Positions 23,452 to 35,925 of a stretch of 64,000 nt of DNA are shown here, piece after piece. Positions within the stretch are counted from its first letter, which is position 1; each line of letters begins with the position of its first letter. Where the stretch lies: assembly GCA_015179125.1 (NCBI GenBank), contig WHVA01000137.1:62001-126000 (forward strand), written 5' to 3'. A program made the position numbers and the translations under genes. The stretch comes from Gautieria morchelliformis. Taxonomy: Eukaryota; Basidiomycota; Agaricomycetes; Gomphales; Gomphaceae. The notes below the pieces were generated by a model. That model had not been told where the DNA came from, did not search any database, and saw only the letters and a program-made list of their open reading frames with translations.

Positions 23452-24133
23452 TCAAACTTTGGGAACGGCCTTTCCCAGTGGCGTCTTGGTCATCACGCTT
23501 AAGACTTCGAACAATACCTGCATGTAAGTAGAAATAGTAAGATGATATGACGGATATATATAGCGAATTGACTTACATCTGCAGCGGCCATGGTAGTGAG
23601 CTCAGCGTTAGTCTCGTAAGCTGGAGCGACTTCTACAAGGTCTGCAGAAACAATATACAGCCCATCCAGGCCACGGATTATGGTGCGCAGCTCGCGCGTA
23701 GACCAACCACCTGTTTCTGGGGTACCTGTTGCTGGTGCAAACGCAGGGTCTATTGAGTCAATCTAATCGCAAGCGGCAGTTATGACTGTCAAAGATAAGT
23801 CGATGAAATTGTGCGCACGTCAATTGAAAGATATACAGGGTTCGAGCCCACTGTGTCACGGATCTTTTTGATAATTCCATCTACTCCTAACGTGTCAATC
23901 TCACGCGCCTCGATTCGGTGAAATCCAGCGCCGTCATCGTTGTCGTAGTCTGCCGGTCCTGAAAGAGTCGTGCGGATCGCGCCGTGCTAGAAAGAAGAAC
24001 ACATTTCAAGGTCAAACACACAAGTGGCCAGGAAGAACGAGAGATGTAAAGCCACAATCATAAATGGGGCTTACGATGGAGTTGCCATTCCTGATGAGGC
24101 CTTCTTGAGCTGCCCAATAAAAATACGTCCCGT

Positions 24134-24418
24134 GGTTTAGCGCTGCCCTGTCCGTAGGTGCACCTCTACATACTCTAGATCACGAGTGATCATCAGTCAA
24201 GGATTGACACACAAATGGTCGATTAACGTGTTATTAGCTTACGCAGGTTTCCATGTGTCTAGATGTGAATCGAAGTGGATGACACTAATTTTTCCATACG
24301 CGCTGTTGATGGAGCGCAGGAGAGGTAGTACGATGGTGGTTTAGCGCTGCCCTGTCCGTAGGTGCACCTCCAAATACTCTAGATCACGAGTGATCATCAG
24401 TCAGGGATTGACACACAA
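24134..24418. repeat. tandem duplication inside agmatinase gene (period about 204 bp)
   Basis: The segment starting GGTTTAGCGCTGCC at 24134 recurs at 24338 with few changes. The second copy runs to 24418, is cut by Copia F, and continues after 28929 (GGTCGATTAACATG...). The duplication therefore came before the Copia insertion. It repeats the HFDSHLDTW exon and its neighbour intron. Confidence 0.85.
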
Positions 24419-24532
24419 TGTTGCGCCATGTGATACAGTCAGAGTATTAGTCAGCAGCTGCGTTCTATACAGTAGAACGCAGCTGAGTTCGAAGGAAGAA
24501 TTCCTCCGAACTCAGACATCACTGCGCTAACA
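24419..24532 (+). repeat. 5' LTR of Copia F
   Basis: 114 bp, TGTTGCGCCATG...GCGCTAACA. It is dominated by two hairpins: AGCTGCGTTCTA/TAGAACGCAGCT with a 5-nt loop, then CTGAGTTCG/CGAACTCAG. Confidence 0.9.
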
Positions 24533-24544
24533 GGTTATGGGCCC
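24533..24544 (+). promoter_or_regulatory. primer-binding site of Copia F
   Basis: GGTTATGGGCCC immediately after the LTR; complement of the initiator tRNA-Met anticodon arm. Confidence 0.8.
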
Positions 24545-27500
24545 CGCGCCGTAATCGAAAAATAAATCATCGCCATGTCAGATTCAGAAGCGGAAAACCG
24601 CACGAAGAGCACGAAGCTCACAAGTACAAACTACAATGTTTGGACGGTAGCGCTACAAGGCAAACTAATGACTGTCAATGCGTGGCGAATTATCACCGAA
24701 GAATTCAAACGGCCAACCGACACAGCAGAGGCCGAGAAATGGCTACTGAAAAAGGAGGAAGCGGCCGGCATCTTATTAAAGTCCTTATCGCCCACACAAT
24801 ACGTCCACGTCGAAGGCGTAATGGATGATCCCGTTGAGATGTGGAAGAGACTAAAAGCAGCACACCAGTCGCAAGTCGCAAATAGTCGATTCCACGCGAT
24901 GCAAAAACTGCTAAACATACGAAAGGACGACGCCGAATCTCTTACAGACTATATCACCCGAATCAATACCGCTACAAATGATCTCATAGCCCTTGCACCA
25001 AATACCCTTACCGTGCAAAACGTTATCGACGAAATCGGCGTACACGCGGCACTTACAGGACTCGATCAAGCTGAATATGGGGCTTTCACGTCATCCCTCC
25101 TCCTGATCAGCACCCTTGACCGTACCACAGTGGCCACGGCATTCCGAAACGAAGATCTGAAGCGTCGGACTTCTACGATCTCGACGGCAGCCGCACTATC
25201 CACGACTCGAGGCAAAAAGGGTACTGTACCTACGTGCGCAGTATGCAAGAAGCGAGGGCACCTGGCAGATCGCTGCTGGATCGCTCATCCAGAGCTTAGA
25301 CCAGCACACAGGAGTGAAGAGAACGACAAGGGAAAGGCCGCAAATCAAGCCAGAGAGAGTGAAAATACGCAGGAACTCGCTGGAAACACGAGTTTGCGGC
25401 TATCTTTCCCCTCCCACAGCGACGATGCTGACTTACGCTGGAACACAGACACGGGAGCCACGAGTCATATGACTCCACACCGACACTGGCTCCGAAACTA
25501 CAAGCCTTACCGCGTTCCCATACGATTAGCCACGAATGAAGTCGTCTATTCGACCGGAAAGGGGCAGATTCTATTCACCCCTATAATTGACGGGAAAACG
25601 GCACAGGACATCATTTTCTCAAATGTTTTACATGTACCAGCCCTCCAAAATAACCTATTAGCTGTTCTCCGGCTCACCACCCATCATAACTTTTCCGTCA
25701 CTATTGTGCAAAGCCGTATCTCATTCGTCCAAGATGGTGAATTGCGTTTCTGCGCCACTGTGCGAAACGGAACTGGTTTCCTAACCGGAAACACTGTCCC
25801 TAACCCAGAATACGCCTTCTCTGCATCGTCTCCCATCGTAGATCGATCCTTGTTACACAGGCGACTCGCACACATCGGGTCATCCCGTATGGAAAGACTC
25901 TTAAAACATGACATGGCCCGCGGAATACACTTGAACTCCAATGCAAATATGCCACCTATCTGCGAACCGTGCATTGTGGCGAAACAACACCGTGATCCAT
26001 TCCCAAAAAGAAGTGAACGCCGTACTTCCAAGCCGCTCGATCTTGTCGTCTTGTCGTATCCGATGTCCATGGACCCCTCCCTGTGCGCACACCGTCCGGT
26101 CATTGATACTGGATAACTTTTACAGACGATCACACACGCTTCCGATGTGTGTACCTCCTGAAATCAAAGGACGAGGCCTTCGATGCCTACCGATCCTACA
26201 AGGCGTTTGCTGAAAACCAAACGGGATCGCGAGTGAGGAGATTCAGGGACGACAAAGGAGGGGAATACATAGGCCGGAAATGGGACAAGCATTTCCAACA
26301 CCGAGGGATAATCCATGAGCACACTACGAGGGGTACGCTGCAACAGAACGGAATCTCAGAATGAACAAATCGCACACTCATTGAAGGAACGATCGCATTA
26401 CTGCAACAGGCCCTTCTACCAGCATCAATGTGGGGAGACGCCCTACAACTATTAATCCGCATTATCAACGCCACACCAACCTCTGCACTACCTGACATGA
26501 CACCATACGAAGCCTTGTATGGCCACAAGCCAGATCTGGGAATGTTACGCACTTTTGGCTGTATGGCGCATGTTCATGTGCAGAAGGATGGAAGGGATGG
26601 GCTTCAGCCTAGATCTCGAAAATGCATCTATCTTGGTTTTGAAAATGGATACAAAGGTTGGCGTTGCCTCGATCCCGCTACAAAGCGCACCATCATATCC
26701 CACGACGTTATCTTCAACGAGACCGAGTTTCCAGGCCTCTCCACTAGCGATCCTACCCAAAACTTGCTCAGATCAACACCTGTCCTACTCCCAACTGAGA
26801 TCGCCACACCACCTGACCCAGACCCACCAGATGCCCACCATGAAATGCACCCTCCTCCTATTCCTGACCAACATGACCAAGACCTACCGGCTCCTCCAGA
26901 CCCTGCCCCACCCGCCCCTGAACCGCCAGTTCTAGCTCCAGACCCCGCCCCACCCGCACCTCCCATGCAACCCCGCCGATCCAGCAGAGCCCCTGCCCGC
27001 CCTGATTACCGGTATCTCCATGACCCCTTCTTCCGACCACGACCACCTCCAGATCATGATGATCCAGGACCTGAAGGGGGTGCTGCAGCCAGAGCCTCAA
27101 TAATCCAGGCCCTGGAATTCATACACGATGGATCGGACGTCACCAGAGCAAAATTAATCTCACCTGACACCATTGAAATGACATTCAACGCAACCATCAA
27201 AGATGATCGTGTCCCGAAAACGTTCGCTGAGGCAATGCGTGGCTCTGATGCACCGTTATGGAAGAACTCTACGGACGCTGAAATCCAAGCGCTCTTGGAC
27301 AACGGGACATGAGAGTTGGTGAGACTGCCGCCTGGAGAAAAGGCCATTGGATCACGATGGGTATTCCGGATTAAACTCAACTCAGACGGTTCCCTGGACA
27401 AATACAAAAGTCGTCTAGTAGCAAAAGGCTATACCCAGTGACCAGGCATCGACTACGACGAGGTGTTTGCCCCTACCATGCAATGGGCAGCCCTGAGGAC

Positions 27501-28800
27501 GATACTGGCGCAAGGGGCACTTCAGGGAGCATACATTGAATCCATAGACATTTCAAATGCATACCTAAATGGGATCCTAGGCGACGATGCCCAAATCTAT
27601 ATGGAACAACCAGAGGGATATCATCAAGGGGGTGCCGACTGGGTGTGCAAGCTAAAGCGAGGGCTCTATGGACTAAAGCAAAGTGGACGGCTGTGGTATG
27701 AGCGGCTCGGATCAGCACTTGAGAACATGGGATTCACATGCCTCCAATCCGACCCAAGTGTCTATATCTGGACAAGCGAGACTGTCAAGATCGTTATACC
27801 AGTCTTCGTCGATGATCTCACCCTGGTATCAAACTCAAGACACAATCTTGACAGGGTAAAAGGCCGTCTAGCTAAAGTCTTCAAATTGAAGGATTTGGGA
27901 GAAACAAAATCATTGCTAGGTGTGGAAGTACAGTATGATTGCCTGCAGAAGACGCTAAAACTCTCACAAAAACAATACGTCGAAGAACTACTCGATTGAT
28001 TCCACATGTCCGACTGCCGACCCGTATTCATGCCTATGAGCCCTGGATTAAATCTAAGCTCAGCAATGGGACCGTCTACACCGGAGGAGATAGCAGAAAT
28101 GAAAAACCTGCCTTACTTGAATGCAGTTGGAGCATTGAACTATCTTGCCATCGCCACTCGCCCTGACATTGCCTATGCCGTTGGATGCCTCGCTCGATTC
28201 AACTCAAATCCGGGCCCAGCACACTGGGCAGCCGTAAAACACCTCCTGTGTTATTTGAAGGGGACGACTGATCTAGCACTCACATTCGCACCAACTAACG
28301 CAGGCGAAACCTTTCGAACATGGACGGACGCCAATCATGGAGGAAATCCAGACAACGGTCGCTCGACATCTGGTTTCCTCATCAAAATCGGGACTGGAAC
28401 GGTTAGCTGGGCCAGCAAGTTGCAAAACATAGTTACCTTATTGACGACAGAAGCCGAGTTTGTGGCAGCAACTCTCGCCGGTACTGAAATCATCTGGCTG
28501 CAAAGCCTATTCGACGAACTCGGTTCGAAGGTTGAGGACCCATCTCATCTCTACATCGATAATCAATCCACACTCACCGTCGCCAAAAATCCAGAGCACC
28601 ACGGGCGGATGAAGCATCTGGACCTCCGATACTTCTGGTTATGGGAGAAGGTTGCTCAGAGAGCCATCCAAGTCCGATACGTGCCCACGAAGGATATGCC
28701 AGCCGATTTATTGACGAAAGTGTTACCTCGCGAATCGGTAGAACGGCACCGTCGCGCTATGGGACTCTTCTGATCGCAGACTGACTGCATCAAGGGGGTG

Positions 28801-28924
28801 TGTTGCGCCATGTGATACAGTCAGAGTATTAGTCAGCATCTGGTGCTATACAGTAGAACGCAGCTGAGTTCGAAGGAAGAATCATACTTATCTTCCTCCA
28901 AACTCAGACATCACTGCGCTAACA
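28801..28924 (+). repeat. 3' LTR of Copia F
   Basis: 124 bp with the same ends as the 5' LTR. The first hairpin is eroded and the loop of the second is enlarged. Confidence 0.9.
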
Positions 28925-29579
28925 CACAAATGGTCGATTAACATGTTATTAGCTTACGCAGGTTTCCATGTGTCTAGATGCGAATCGAAGTGGATGACAC
29001 TAATCCATACGCACTGTTGATGGAGCGCACGAGAGTTAGTACGATGGTATGGTCCCTACCCAGTGTCACAATTCTTGGTGTTCCTTACCATCGGTTGACA
29101 CAGGTATCCATGTATTGTTGCTGGCTGCAGCATACGCAGCATTATCTTCCTCAGAATTCTGGATCGGTCCTTTGATGCATTCGGAGAAGCTCCAGACGCT
29201 CAGAATCGCGGAGAGTAATGTATTGGTCTTTCAATGATGTGGCCGGAGTGCCACGCAAAATATCTCTGTGTGTGTCTTGGATCTGTTTGAGGGCAAGAGT
29301 ATTGTCATAAGGGGTGACGGGAATGTCACCACAGTCAGGTGCGTGGGAAGCACATGAGGCGAGACCAAATCTCGGAATTCAAAGGTTCACTGGTGCTGCC
29401 GTATACAATGTTGAATCCCAGAGATATAGTAAGTAGCTGGCCTGCCCGCCACTGGGGTGTATTTGGTGTCCTAAAAAAAGCTAATCTTGATTCGGGCTCC
29501 AAGGCTCCAAACTCCAATTCCAACTTCAAAATATTGCAGACGCTCTCTCACCTGGCATAGCAGCGCCTGCGGTTGCAGT

Positions 29580-29883
29580 TGTTGGGGTTATCGGGGATAA
29601 GCTAGAACGCAGGCAGGGTAGAGGGGAGGTCGGGCAGGGTATTGTTTCATGTCAGCAGCCTCGGGCATATGCCCGAGGCCATATATAGTGCAACATCGTA
29701 GTTCGCGGTACCTCAGTGAACTACCTCGTTCGCTGAGGTGTGTACTCTTTTCTATCCACATCTTGATATAGAAGTACTCACTATGTTGATAGCTTCTATA
29801 TCTAGGTACAGTACTAATACATACTCAGTGAACTACCTCGTTAGCTGAGCTTCTATATCTAGCTACTGCGCATAACCACTACA
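29580..29883 (+). repeat. 5' LTR of Copia G
   Basis: 304 bp, TGTTGGGGTTATC...CACTACA. It contains a 22-bp palindrome (GCCTCGGGCAT then ATGCCCGAGGC) and two CTCAGTGAAC...CTGAG hairpins, each followed closely by GCTTCTATATCTAG. Confidence 0.93.
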
Positions 29884-29895
29884 GGTTATGGGCCC
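29884..29895 (+). promoter_or_regulatory. primer-binding site of Copia G
   Basis: GGTTATGGGCCC immediately after the LTR; complement of the initiator tRNA-Met anticodon arm. Confidence 0.8.
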
Positions 29896-32800
29896 CGCAG
29901 AGCCCACCATGCCATCCTCCACCTCGAAGTCGTTCGCCATCCCAAAGCTGGCTCGGGATGGCACGAACTGGGTAACTTGGAAGAGTCAGACACTAGCTAC
30001 CCTAGCGACGACTCGGGGTGCCAGACGGCACCTAGAGGGGACCGCTAGGATCCCCCCAACGCTCCCTACTTACCCGATCAGCCACACCTTGACGGAGAAG
30101 GAGGAGGAGGAGTTAGAAGAACTGGAAAAATGCTGGGACGACTATCACCAGCGTGAGGCGACTATCAAGGCACATATCTTCACTACTGTGCCCGACAGCA
30201 TCCTCATAGAGGTACGGAACCTGGACACCGCGAAGGAGGTCTGGGACACCGTGTGCGCGAAGCACGAGGCGAAGGCCCTCACCGTCAAAGTCGACATGCG
30301 TCGACGCATGTACGAAATGAAATGTGAGGATGACTCGAATATCTGCACTCACCTAGAGTCGCTCATGAAAATGCACGAACAACTTGCGAGCATGAACGCG
30401 GCACTCACCGACGACGATCTAGTAACCATCATCCTTGGTTCACTCCCGAAGTCCTATCGCCCACTGATAAACGCCATCACGATGTCTGCAACGCACGCGA
30501 GGCCAGATTGGAACCCGATCAGGTGGTGGAAATGCTGATTGACAAGTTTGAATGTCTTACCATCGAAGAACATCAGCTGAAGGCAGGTGAGAACGCACTT
30601 GCAGCAGCGAAGGGCCGCGGAAAACCACAGCCGCGCAGCGGTACCTCCAGCAGCACCAGGACTGACATTGAATGTTGGAACTGCGGAAAGAAGGGGCATA
30701 AGAAGGCAGACTGCCATTCCAAAGCCAAGAAGAAGGACAAAAAGGAGGGTGACACTGACAAGAAGGGAGGCGACTCGGAGAACACAGCGACGGGAGGCGA
30801 AGAATTCACCTTCACAACGACGTTCGCCGGGACAGCACTCGCACTAGGAACGAGTCCATTAACAGGCCGTGAGGTTGACGTCTACGACTCAGGAGCGTCA
30901 GGACACATGTCACCAGACCGGCACCGGTTCATTACCTTCAAAGAGATCACGCCGCGGACAAGACGATATTCCAGGCTATTGGGATAGGGAACATGAGGAT
31001 AGGCATCCCCAACGGGAAAACAGCGACGCACGTTACCTTGCGCGACGTGCTGTATTGCCCGGATCTGGCATTCACATTGATATCCCTCACGTGCTGCGAC
31101 ACTGCCGGTTACTCGGTCCTCCTGAAGGACCGACAATGCCTGATCCGAGATTCGAGAGGGGCGCTGCTGGGGCAGATCCCACTCTCGAACGGGCTCTACA
31201 AGGTAGAGCATAAGTCCGTGGCTGCACTGGCAAATGCAGTAAGAAAAACGCTCACCATCGACGAGCTGCACCGGCGCATGGGCCACATATCCCCGCTGAT
31301 CACCTGGAAACTCGTCCGGGACGGTATGATAACAGGGCTAGACTTGGATGCTTCCAGTCAGCCGAGCTTTTGTAAGGCATGCGTGCAAGCTAAGCCTACG
31401 CGCAAGCCGGTCCCGCAGGCGCAGGATGGACCGCGGGCCTCCACCTTCGGTGAAAAAGTCCACTCGGACGCCTGGGGGCCGGCGAACCCCCAGAGCTACG
31501 ATGGCAAGGAATATTTTGTCAGTTTTACTGATGACCACAATAGGTGGACCTACCTCGTCCCCATGGCAAGGAAGGCTGAAGCGTTCGGCTGCTATAGGCA
31601 ATACGAGGCATGGGTCGAGACCCAGCACGGCGCGAAAATAAAACGCCTGCAAACGGATCGCGGCGGTGAGTATCTTTCGCAGGAATTCACCACGCACCTT
31701 AAGTCAAAAGGGATGGTACGGAGTCTTACCATACACAACACGCCAGAGGAGAACGGGGTGTCAGAACGCCTGAACAGAATGCTATTAGAGCACGTGCGAG
31801 CCATGCTCCTGACAGTGGACCTGCCTAAGTTCCTGTGGACCGAGCCAGTGCGGCACGCGGTCTGGCTGAAGAATCGAACCTCGACGCGCGCGTTCAACGG
31901 CAAAACACCGTACGAGCTGGTACACGGCGCGAAGCCCGATCTCACAGACCTACCTGAGTGGGGCACAATAGTCTTTGTGCTGAAGGAACACTCCAGTAAG
32001 CTGGATGTGAAGTCTGACGAGGGCAGGTGGATGGGGTACAGCGACGAGAGTAAAGGGCACAGGGTTTACTGGCCCGGAAAATGCCACATCACCGTTGAAC
32101 GTAACGTCACGTTCGACGCCCCTGTCCTTGTGACTCCTGCTGACGCACTGGCTGAGGGGGAGTCTGACCCTCAGGGCAGCCAGGGCGCCAGCAGCATCCA
32201 TCAGGCCCAAAGACCACTGCTGCTACCAGAACCGACTGCGAGGATTGACCCACTCGAGGGATTTGAGGGGGCGGACGCACCGCCAGACCCGCCGCAGGGT
32301 AGGGGCCAGCGCATGTGAAAACCCTCTGCGTACGTGTGAGGGATCGCAGACGGCGCAGGCAGCAGTACGGGCCGCGCAAACGCGCCTGCCTACCCGCGAG
32401 GGTTTCCGCTACCCACGGACGGCACGGCGTTGGCTGCTCTGGCAGAACTGGACAGTCGCACCGCCGCCGAGCCTGAGGGGGAGACGTGCCGTCCCCTCGA
32501 GTACTCGATGGCAGCAGCGGCACGCGACGTGGGAAATGACCCGGTCAGCGTGGCTGATGCGCGTTCCTGCGACGACTGGCCGCTGTGGGACGCCTCGATC
32601 AAGTGCGAGCTGCGCCAGCATGCGGATCTAGGCACTTGGGACCTGGTGGAACCGCCGGATGGCACGAGCATCGTGGGGAGTAGGCTTGTTTTCCACTACA
32701 AGCGCGACGCGAGCGGTCAGGTCATGGCACACAAGACCAGACTTGTCGCACAAGGGTTCTCACAAACCGAAGGGATTGATTACAACGAGACCTTTTCCCC

Positions 32801-33732
32801 CACCGCCAAACTCTCTGCCATCCGTATTATAGCCGCCATAGCAGTCAGGAACGACTGGGAGCTGGAGCAAACCGATATCGACGGCGCATACCTCAACGCG
32901 CCTATCACCGAGACGGTTTACATGTGCCAACCCAAGGGTTATGAGGTCGCTGGCAGGGAAAACCATGTCTGCCGCCTCAACCATGCGATCTACGGGTTAA
33001 AGCAGTCGGGGAGGGAGTGGTATGACATGTTATGTGGAATCATGTACAGTTTCGGTTTCACATGGTGCGAGGCGGAACACGCTGTGTTCCACCGATACGC
33101 TGACCAGGACACGCTCATCGTCGCAGTTGATGTCGACGATCTCACTATGGCCGGTAACTCGAAGGCCGCGATCCGAAGATTCAAGGACAAGTTGCGCACC
33201 ATCCTCAAAATCAAGGATATGGGGGATCTACATTGGTTACTAGGGATAGAAGTCAAACGGGACCGTGAGCTGCGCACACACTCTCTCACAGCGAGCTTAC
33301 ATCGAGAGGATCCTCGAGCGGTTCACCCTACAATCGATGGAGGAGCAGTCTCCTGGAGCTCGAAGAAGCAGCCCATCGTCGTGCTTTCGACGACGGAGGC
33401 TGAGTACATCACAGCGACGCACGCTGCAAAGGAGGCTCTTTGGATTCGGACTTTTATCGCGGAAATAGCGCGACCACTCAAGGAGCCCATCACCATTCAC
33501 TTAGATAATATCTCTGCCATCTCTATCACGAAGAATGACGTGTACCATCCCCATACCAAACATATCGACATTCGCTACCACTTCATACGAGACGCCGTCC
33601 GCAGGAGGCTCATCCACGTTGACTACGTCCCTACAGATGACATGGCTGCGGACATGTTCACCAAACCCCTACCCCGGCACAAGGTGGAGCACCTGAACAC
33701 GCTGGTAGGGATGCGTTCCACTTAAGGGGGAG

Positions 33733-34036
33733 TGTTGGGGTTATCGGGGATAAGCTAGAACGCAGGCAGGGTAGAGGGGAGGTCAGGCAGGGTATTGTTT
33801 TGTGTCAGCAGCCTCGGGCATATGCCTGAGGCCGTATATAGTGCAACATCGTAGTTAGCGGTACCTCAGTGAACTACCTCGTTTGCTGAGGTGCGTACTC
33901 TTTTCTATCCACGTCTTGATATATAAGTACTCACTATGTTGATAGCTTCTATATCTAGGTACAGTACTAATACATACTCAGTGAACTACCTCGTTAGCTG
34001 AGCTTCTATATCTAGCTACTGCGCATAACCGCTACA
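33733..34036 (+). repeat. 3' LTR of Copia G
   Basis: 304 bp, about 96% identical to the 5' LTR. It follows the purine tract AAGGGGGAG. Confidence 0.93.
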
Positions 34037-34041
34037 GCAGT

Positions 34042-34624
34042 TACTGTAACCTTTTGCTTCAGAAACACCACCCGGAGTTTAGCACCACGGATGCGCCCGG
34101 ATTGTGACTCTCGCCGCCATGCCTAGCAGCAGCAACAGACTGACAGCAACGATACTGAGTGTATGATAAACTTGAGCTCGAAATTGAACAAAAGTTGTAA
34201 TGTCAATCGTCCTTGTTGTCCTCTTAGATTGAGTTCTTCTGGTCTTCACCTTCAAGTTCAATTTGTGCCGCCCGGTCCAGCTGTAGATGGTCAAAGAACT
34301 GTAGTGACATGTAGTGACACTGACAAAGTGATGTGCAATATTCCGACAAAAAGCAGTAGCACTGCTGATGTAACGTTATCGCTCTTCCAAAACGGCTTGA
34401 AGCCGATTCTTGGCCGTTTGTGACAGTGAGCTCAGAGTCTTCACTGCTACCGTTCAGTTATATACGGTTCCTCCCAACAGTGATCATCAAGCACAATTGC
34501 TTACCATCTACAAACTTGGCAACGTTCAAGGTATGTATCTACTGCATTATATGAAAAAGGTTTATCTATTGAGGGCCTGTGGATTGTGCGCTACAGGTAA
34601 ATAAGTCAGCTTTGGCAATTCCTA
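34042..34624. other. HNH-unit upstream block
   Basis: No gene. Positions 34300-34624 match 49215-49671 in scattered blocks (ACTGACAAAGTG, ACGGCTTGAAG, TATGAAAAAGGTTT, GCTACAGGTAAATAAGT) upstream of HNH copy 6. This is the promoter-side part of the duplicated unit. Confidence 0.6.
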
Positions 34625-35925
34625 ATGTCGGATGATAGCACACTTGACTATGACCCCCATGACGGTGTGATTGATGAGCGCCGGTATTGCGCACACATTC
34701 GTTCCGAATGGTCCTGTGCCCTTGATCGTGACACCTTTGTCTTCTGGTCGGTAAGCAAGGTGACTGTTTTGAAGTTGTCACCAGGCTCAACTGTGTGTAG
34801 GACTCAATCAGAGGCTGACCCATGCCACCATCGCAGGCCTATATCGCTGGATGCGCATTGCCCTTCCATACATGCAGGACACTGAGCTTCGACCAGTTGC
34901 CGTGAGGAAGTTTGACGTTTTGAAATACAGTGTCGTCCATAGGGCCGACGCGCTCACTGCATTGGACACCTCTCCCCTCCCTTCCGGTGACTACGGCTTG
35001 TTCCGTCCGTTAGTTATCGTCTGTTATAGCTGTTATTTCTTATAACCCTTTGCAGTGGTGGAGGACTACCAGCGTGATTTGTTCGGGCAGACTGAACCAG
35101 TAGTACAGGACCCCAAAGCGTCTTTTGAGCGATACCTACAGCATCGCGAGATACGTCCAGACACCATCACTAGACTTGATTTAGTATGTGCACACCGCTG
35201 ATGCGCTATCACCTCGTATCCCTAAAACCTGCCCAGTATACGTTCCCACCGTCACTGGAGCAATCCGTTCGTCTGCGTGACAATGTGTGCTTTATTACAG
35301 GCGCGCCCCCAGATGCAGAACTAGATTTATCTTGGATATTTCCTCCTACCTGGGCATACTTGGTTACTCTTGTCCATTTCAGTTCTATTGCACGTTTTGA
35401 CTATCAATGCAGTTGGACCCATGGCTTGACCCCGAAACATGTGATTATGAACCTTTCCTTACTGCCTCTAATGCTTGCATGATGCGCAGCAACCTGTCCA
35501 GTCTCTTCCACGCCAACGCCTTTGGAATAGACGTTGATGTACACCAGAGTCTTCGCTTCGCTTGATCCCCTGCACGCTCATTCATGAATTTGACACGTCT
35601 ACCCTAGGATGATTTTCGCGTCGTTGTGTTCCGCGATACAGGCTCCATAATGTTACCCTCACACGTACCCCAAGTCGCAAAATTCTGCCAGTGCCGGACC
35701 AGGCGATCGATTTTTACGGGAGCATTTTCGATGGTGTCTCCTGGTTAACATTTTTCGGGGAGACATCAGCGAGGACTATAACGCAAACAGCATCGTCAAG
35801 GTCACGGAGGGGCTTGGGATGTGTGATGGTGACACTCCGTTGGCACCTGTGGATGATGAGAGGTGGGATTCCGTGATAGGGAAGGAGCTCTGGAAGGTAC
35901 TCATCCTGGATGTGTTTCGTGATGC

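Larger units (their letters stand above)
24419..28924 (+). mobile_element. Ty1/Copia element F (very short LTRs)
   Basis: Flanked by CACAA duplications (24414-24418 and 28925-28929). Parts: 5' LTR 24419-24532, primer-binding site 24533-24544, and Gag from 24575 with UBN2-like region and CCHC knuckle (CAVCKKRGHLADRC). Protease (DTGATSHMTPH), gag-pre-integrase (HRRLAHIGSSRME) and integrase (DDKGGEY) follow. A proline-rich linker (about 26780-27010) leads to reverse transcriptase (PVFVDDLTLVSNS), RNase H (TTEAEFVAATLAGTEIIWL, KHLDLRYFWL), a polypurine tract (AAGGGGGTG, to 28800) and 3' LTR 28801-28924. The LTRs differ by several substitutions and a short insertion, so it is older than C. Broken, with about four or five breaks. 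A separate Copia lineage from B and G. Confidence 0.92.
23452..29480 (-). pseudogene. agmatinase (ureohydrolase family), duplicated and split by Copia F
   Basis: Minus-strand host gene of the arginase/agmatinase family, which hydrolyses agmatine to putrescine and urea. N-terminal pieces are right of the Copia: PDCGDIPVTPYDNTLALKQI (about 29280-29340) and VTLGRDHTIVLTLVRSINSA (about 29020-29080). Left of it come [20 protein letters not shown] and [12 protein letters not shown] (24240-24337), [20 protein letters not shown], then the metal-binding SIDIDSIDPAFAPATG (the SID/IDS join is an intron near 23765), PETGGWSTREL, and the C-terminus VMTKTPLGKAVPKV ending at 23452-23454. The HxDxHxD/SIDIDxxDP residues remain, but the GGDH glycine pair reads GRDH. 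A tandem duplication of about 204 bp repeats one exon, and Copia F sits in the second copy. Almost certainly inactive. Confidence 0.85.
29580..34036 (+). mobile_element. Ty1/Copia element G
   Basis: Flanked by GCAGT duplications (29575-29579 and 34037-34041). Parts: 5' LTR 29580-29883, primer-binding site 29884-29895, Gag from 29888 (LARDGTNWVTWKSQTLATL), CCHC knuckle (CWNCGKKGHKKADC) and protease (YDSGASGHMSP). Gag-pre-integrase (HRRMGHISP), integrase (FTDDHNRW, TDRGGEY), reverse transcriptase (VAVDVDDLTMAG), RNase H (STTEAEYITATHAAKEALW), polypurine tract (33725-33732) and 3' LTR 33733-34036 follow. LTRs differ at about 11 of 304 positions (3-4%). The coding region is nearly whole but broken, with about three breaks and some loss near the RT/RNase H boundary. 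Its proteins are close to those of Copia B, while LTR sequences have diverged except for the hairpin plan. Confidence 0.93.
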
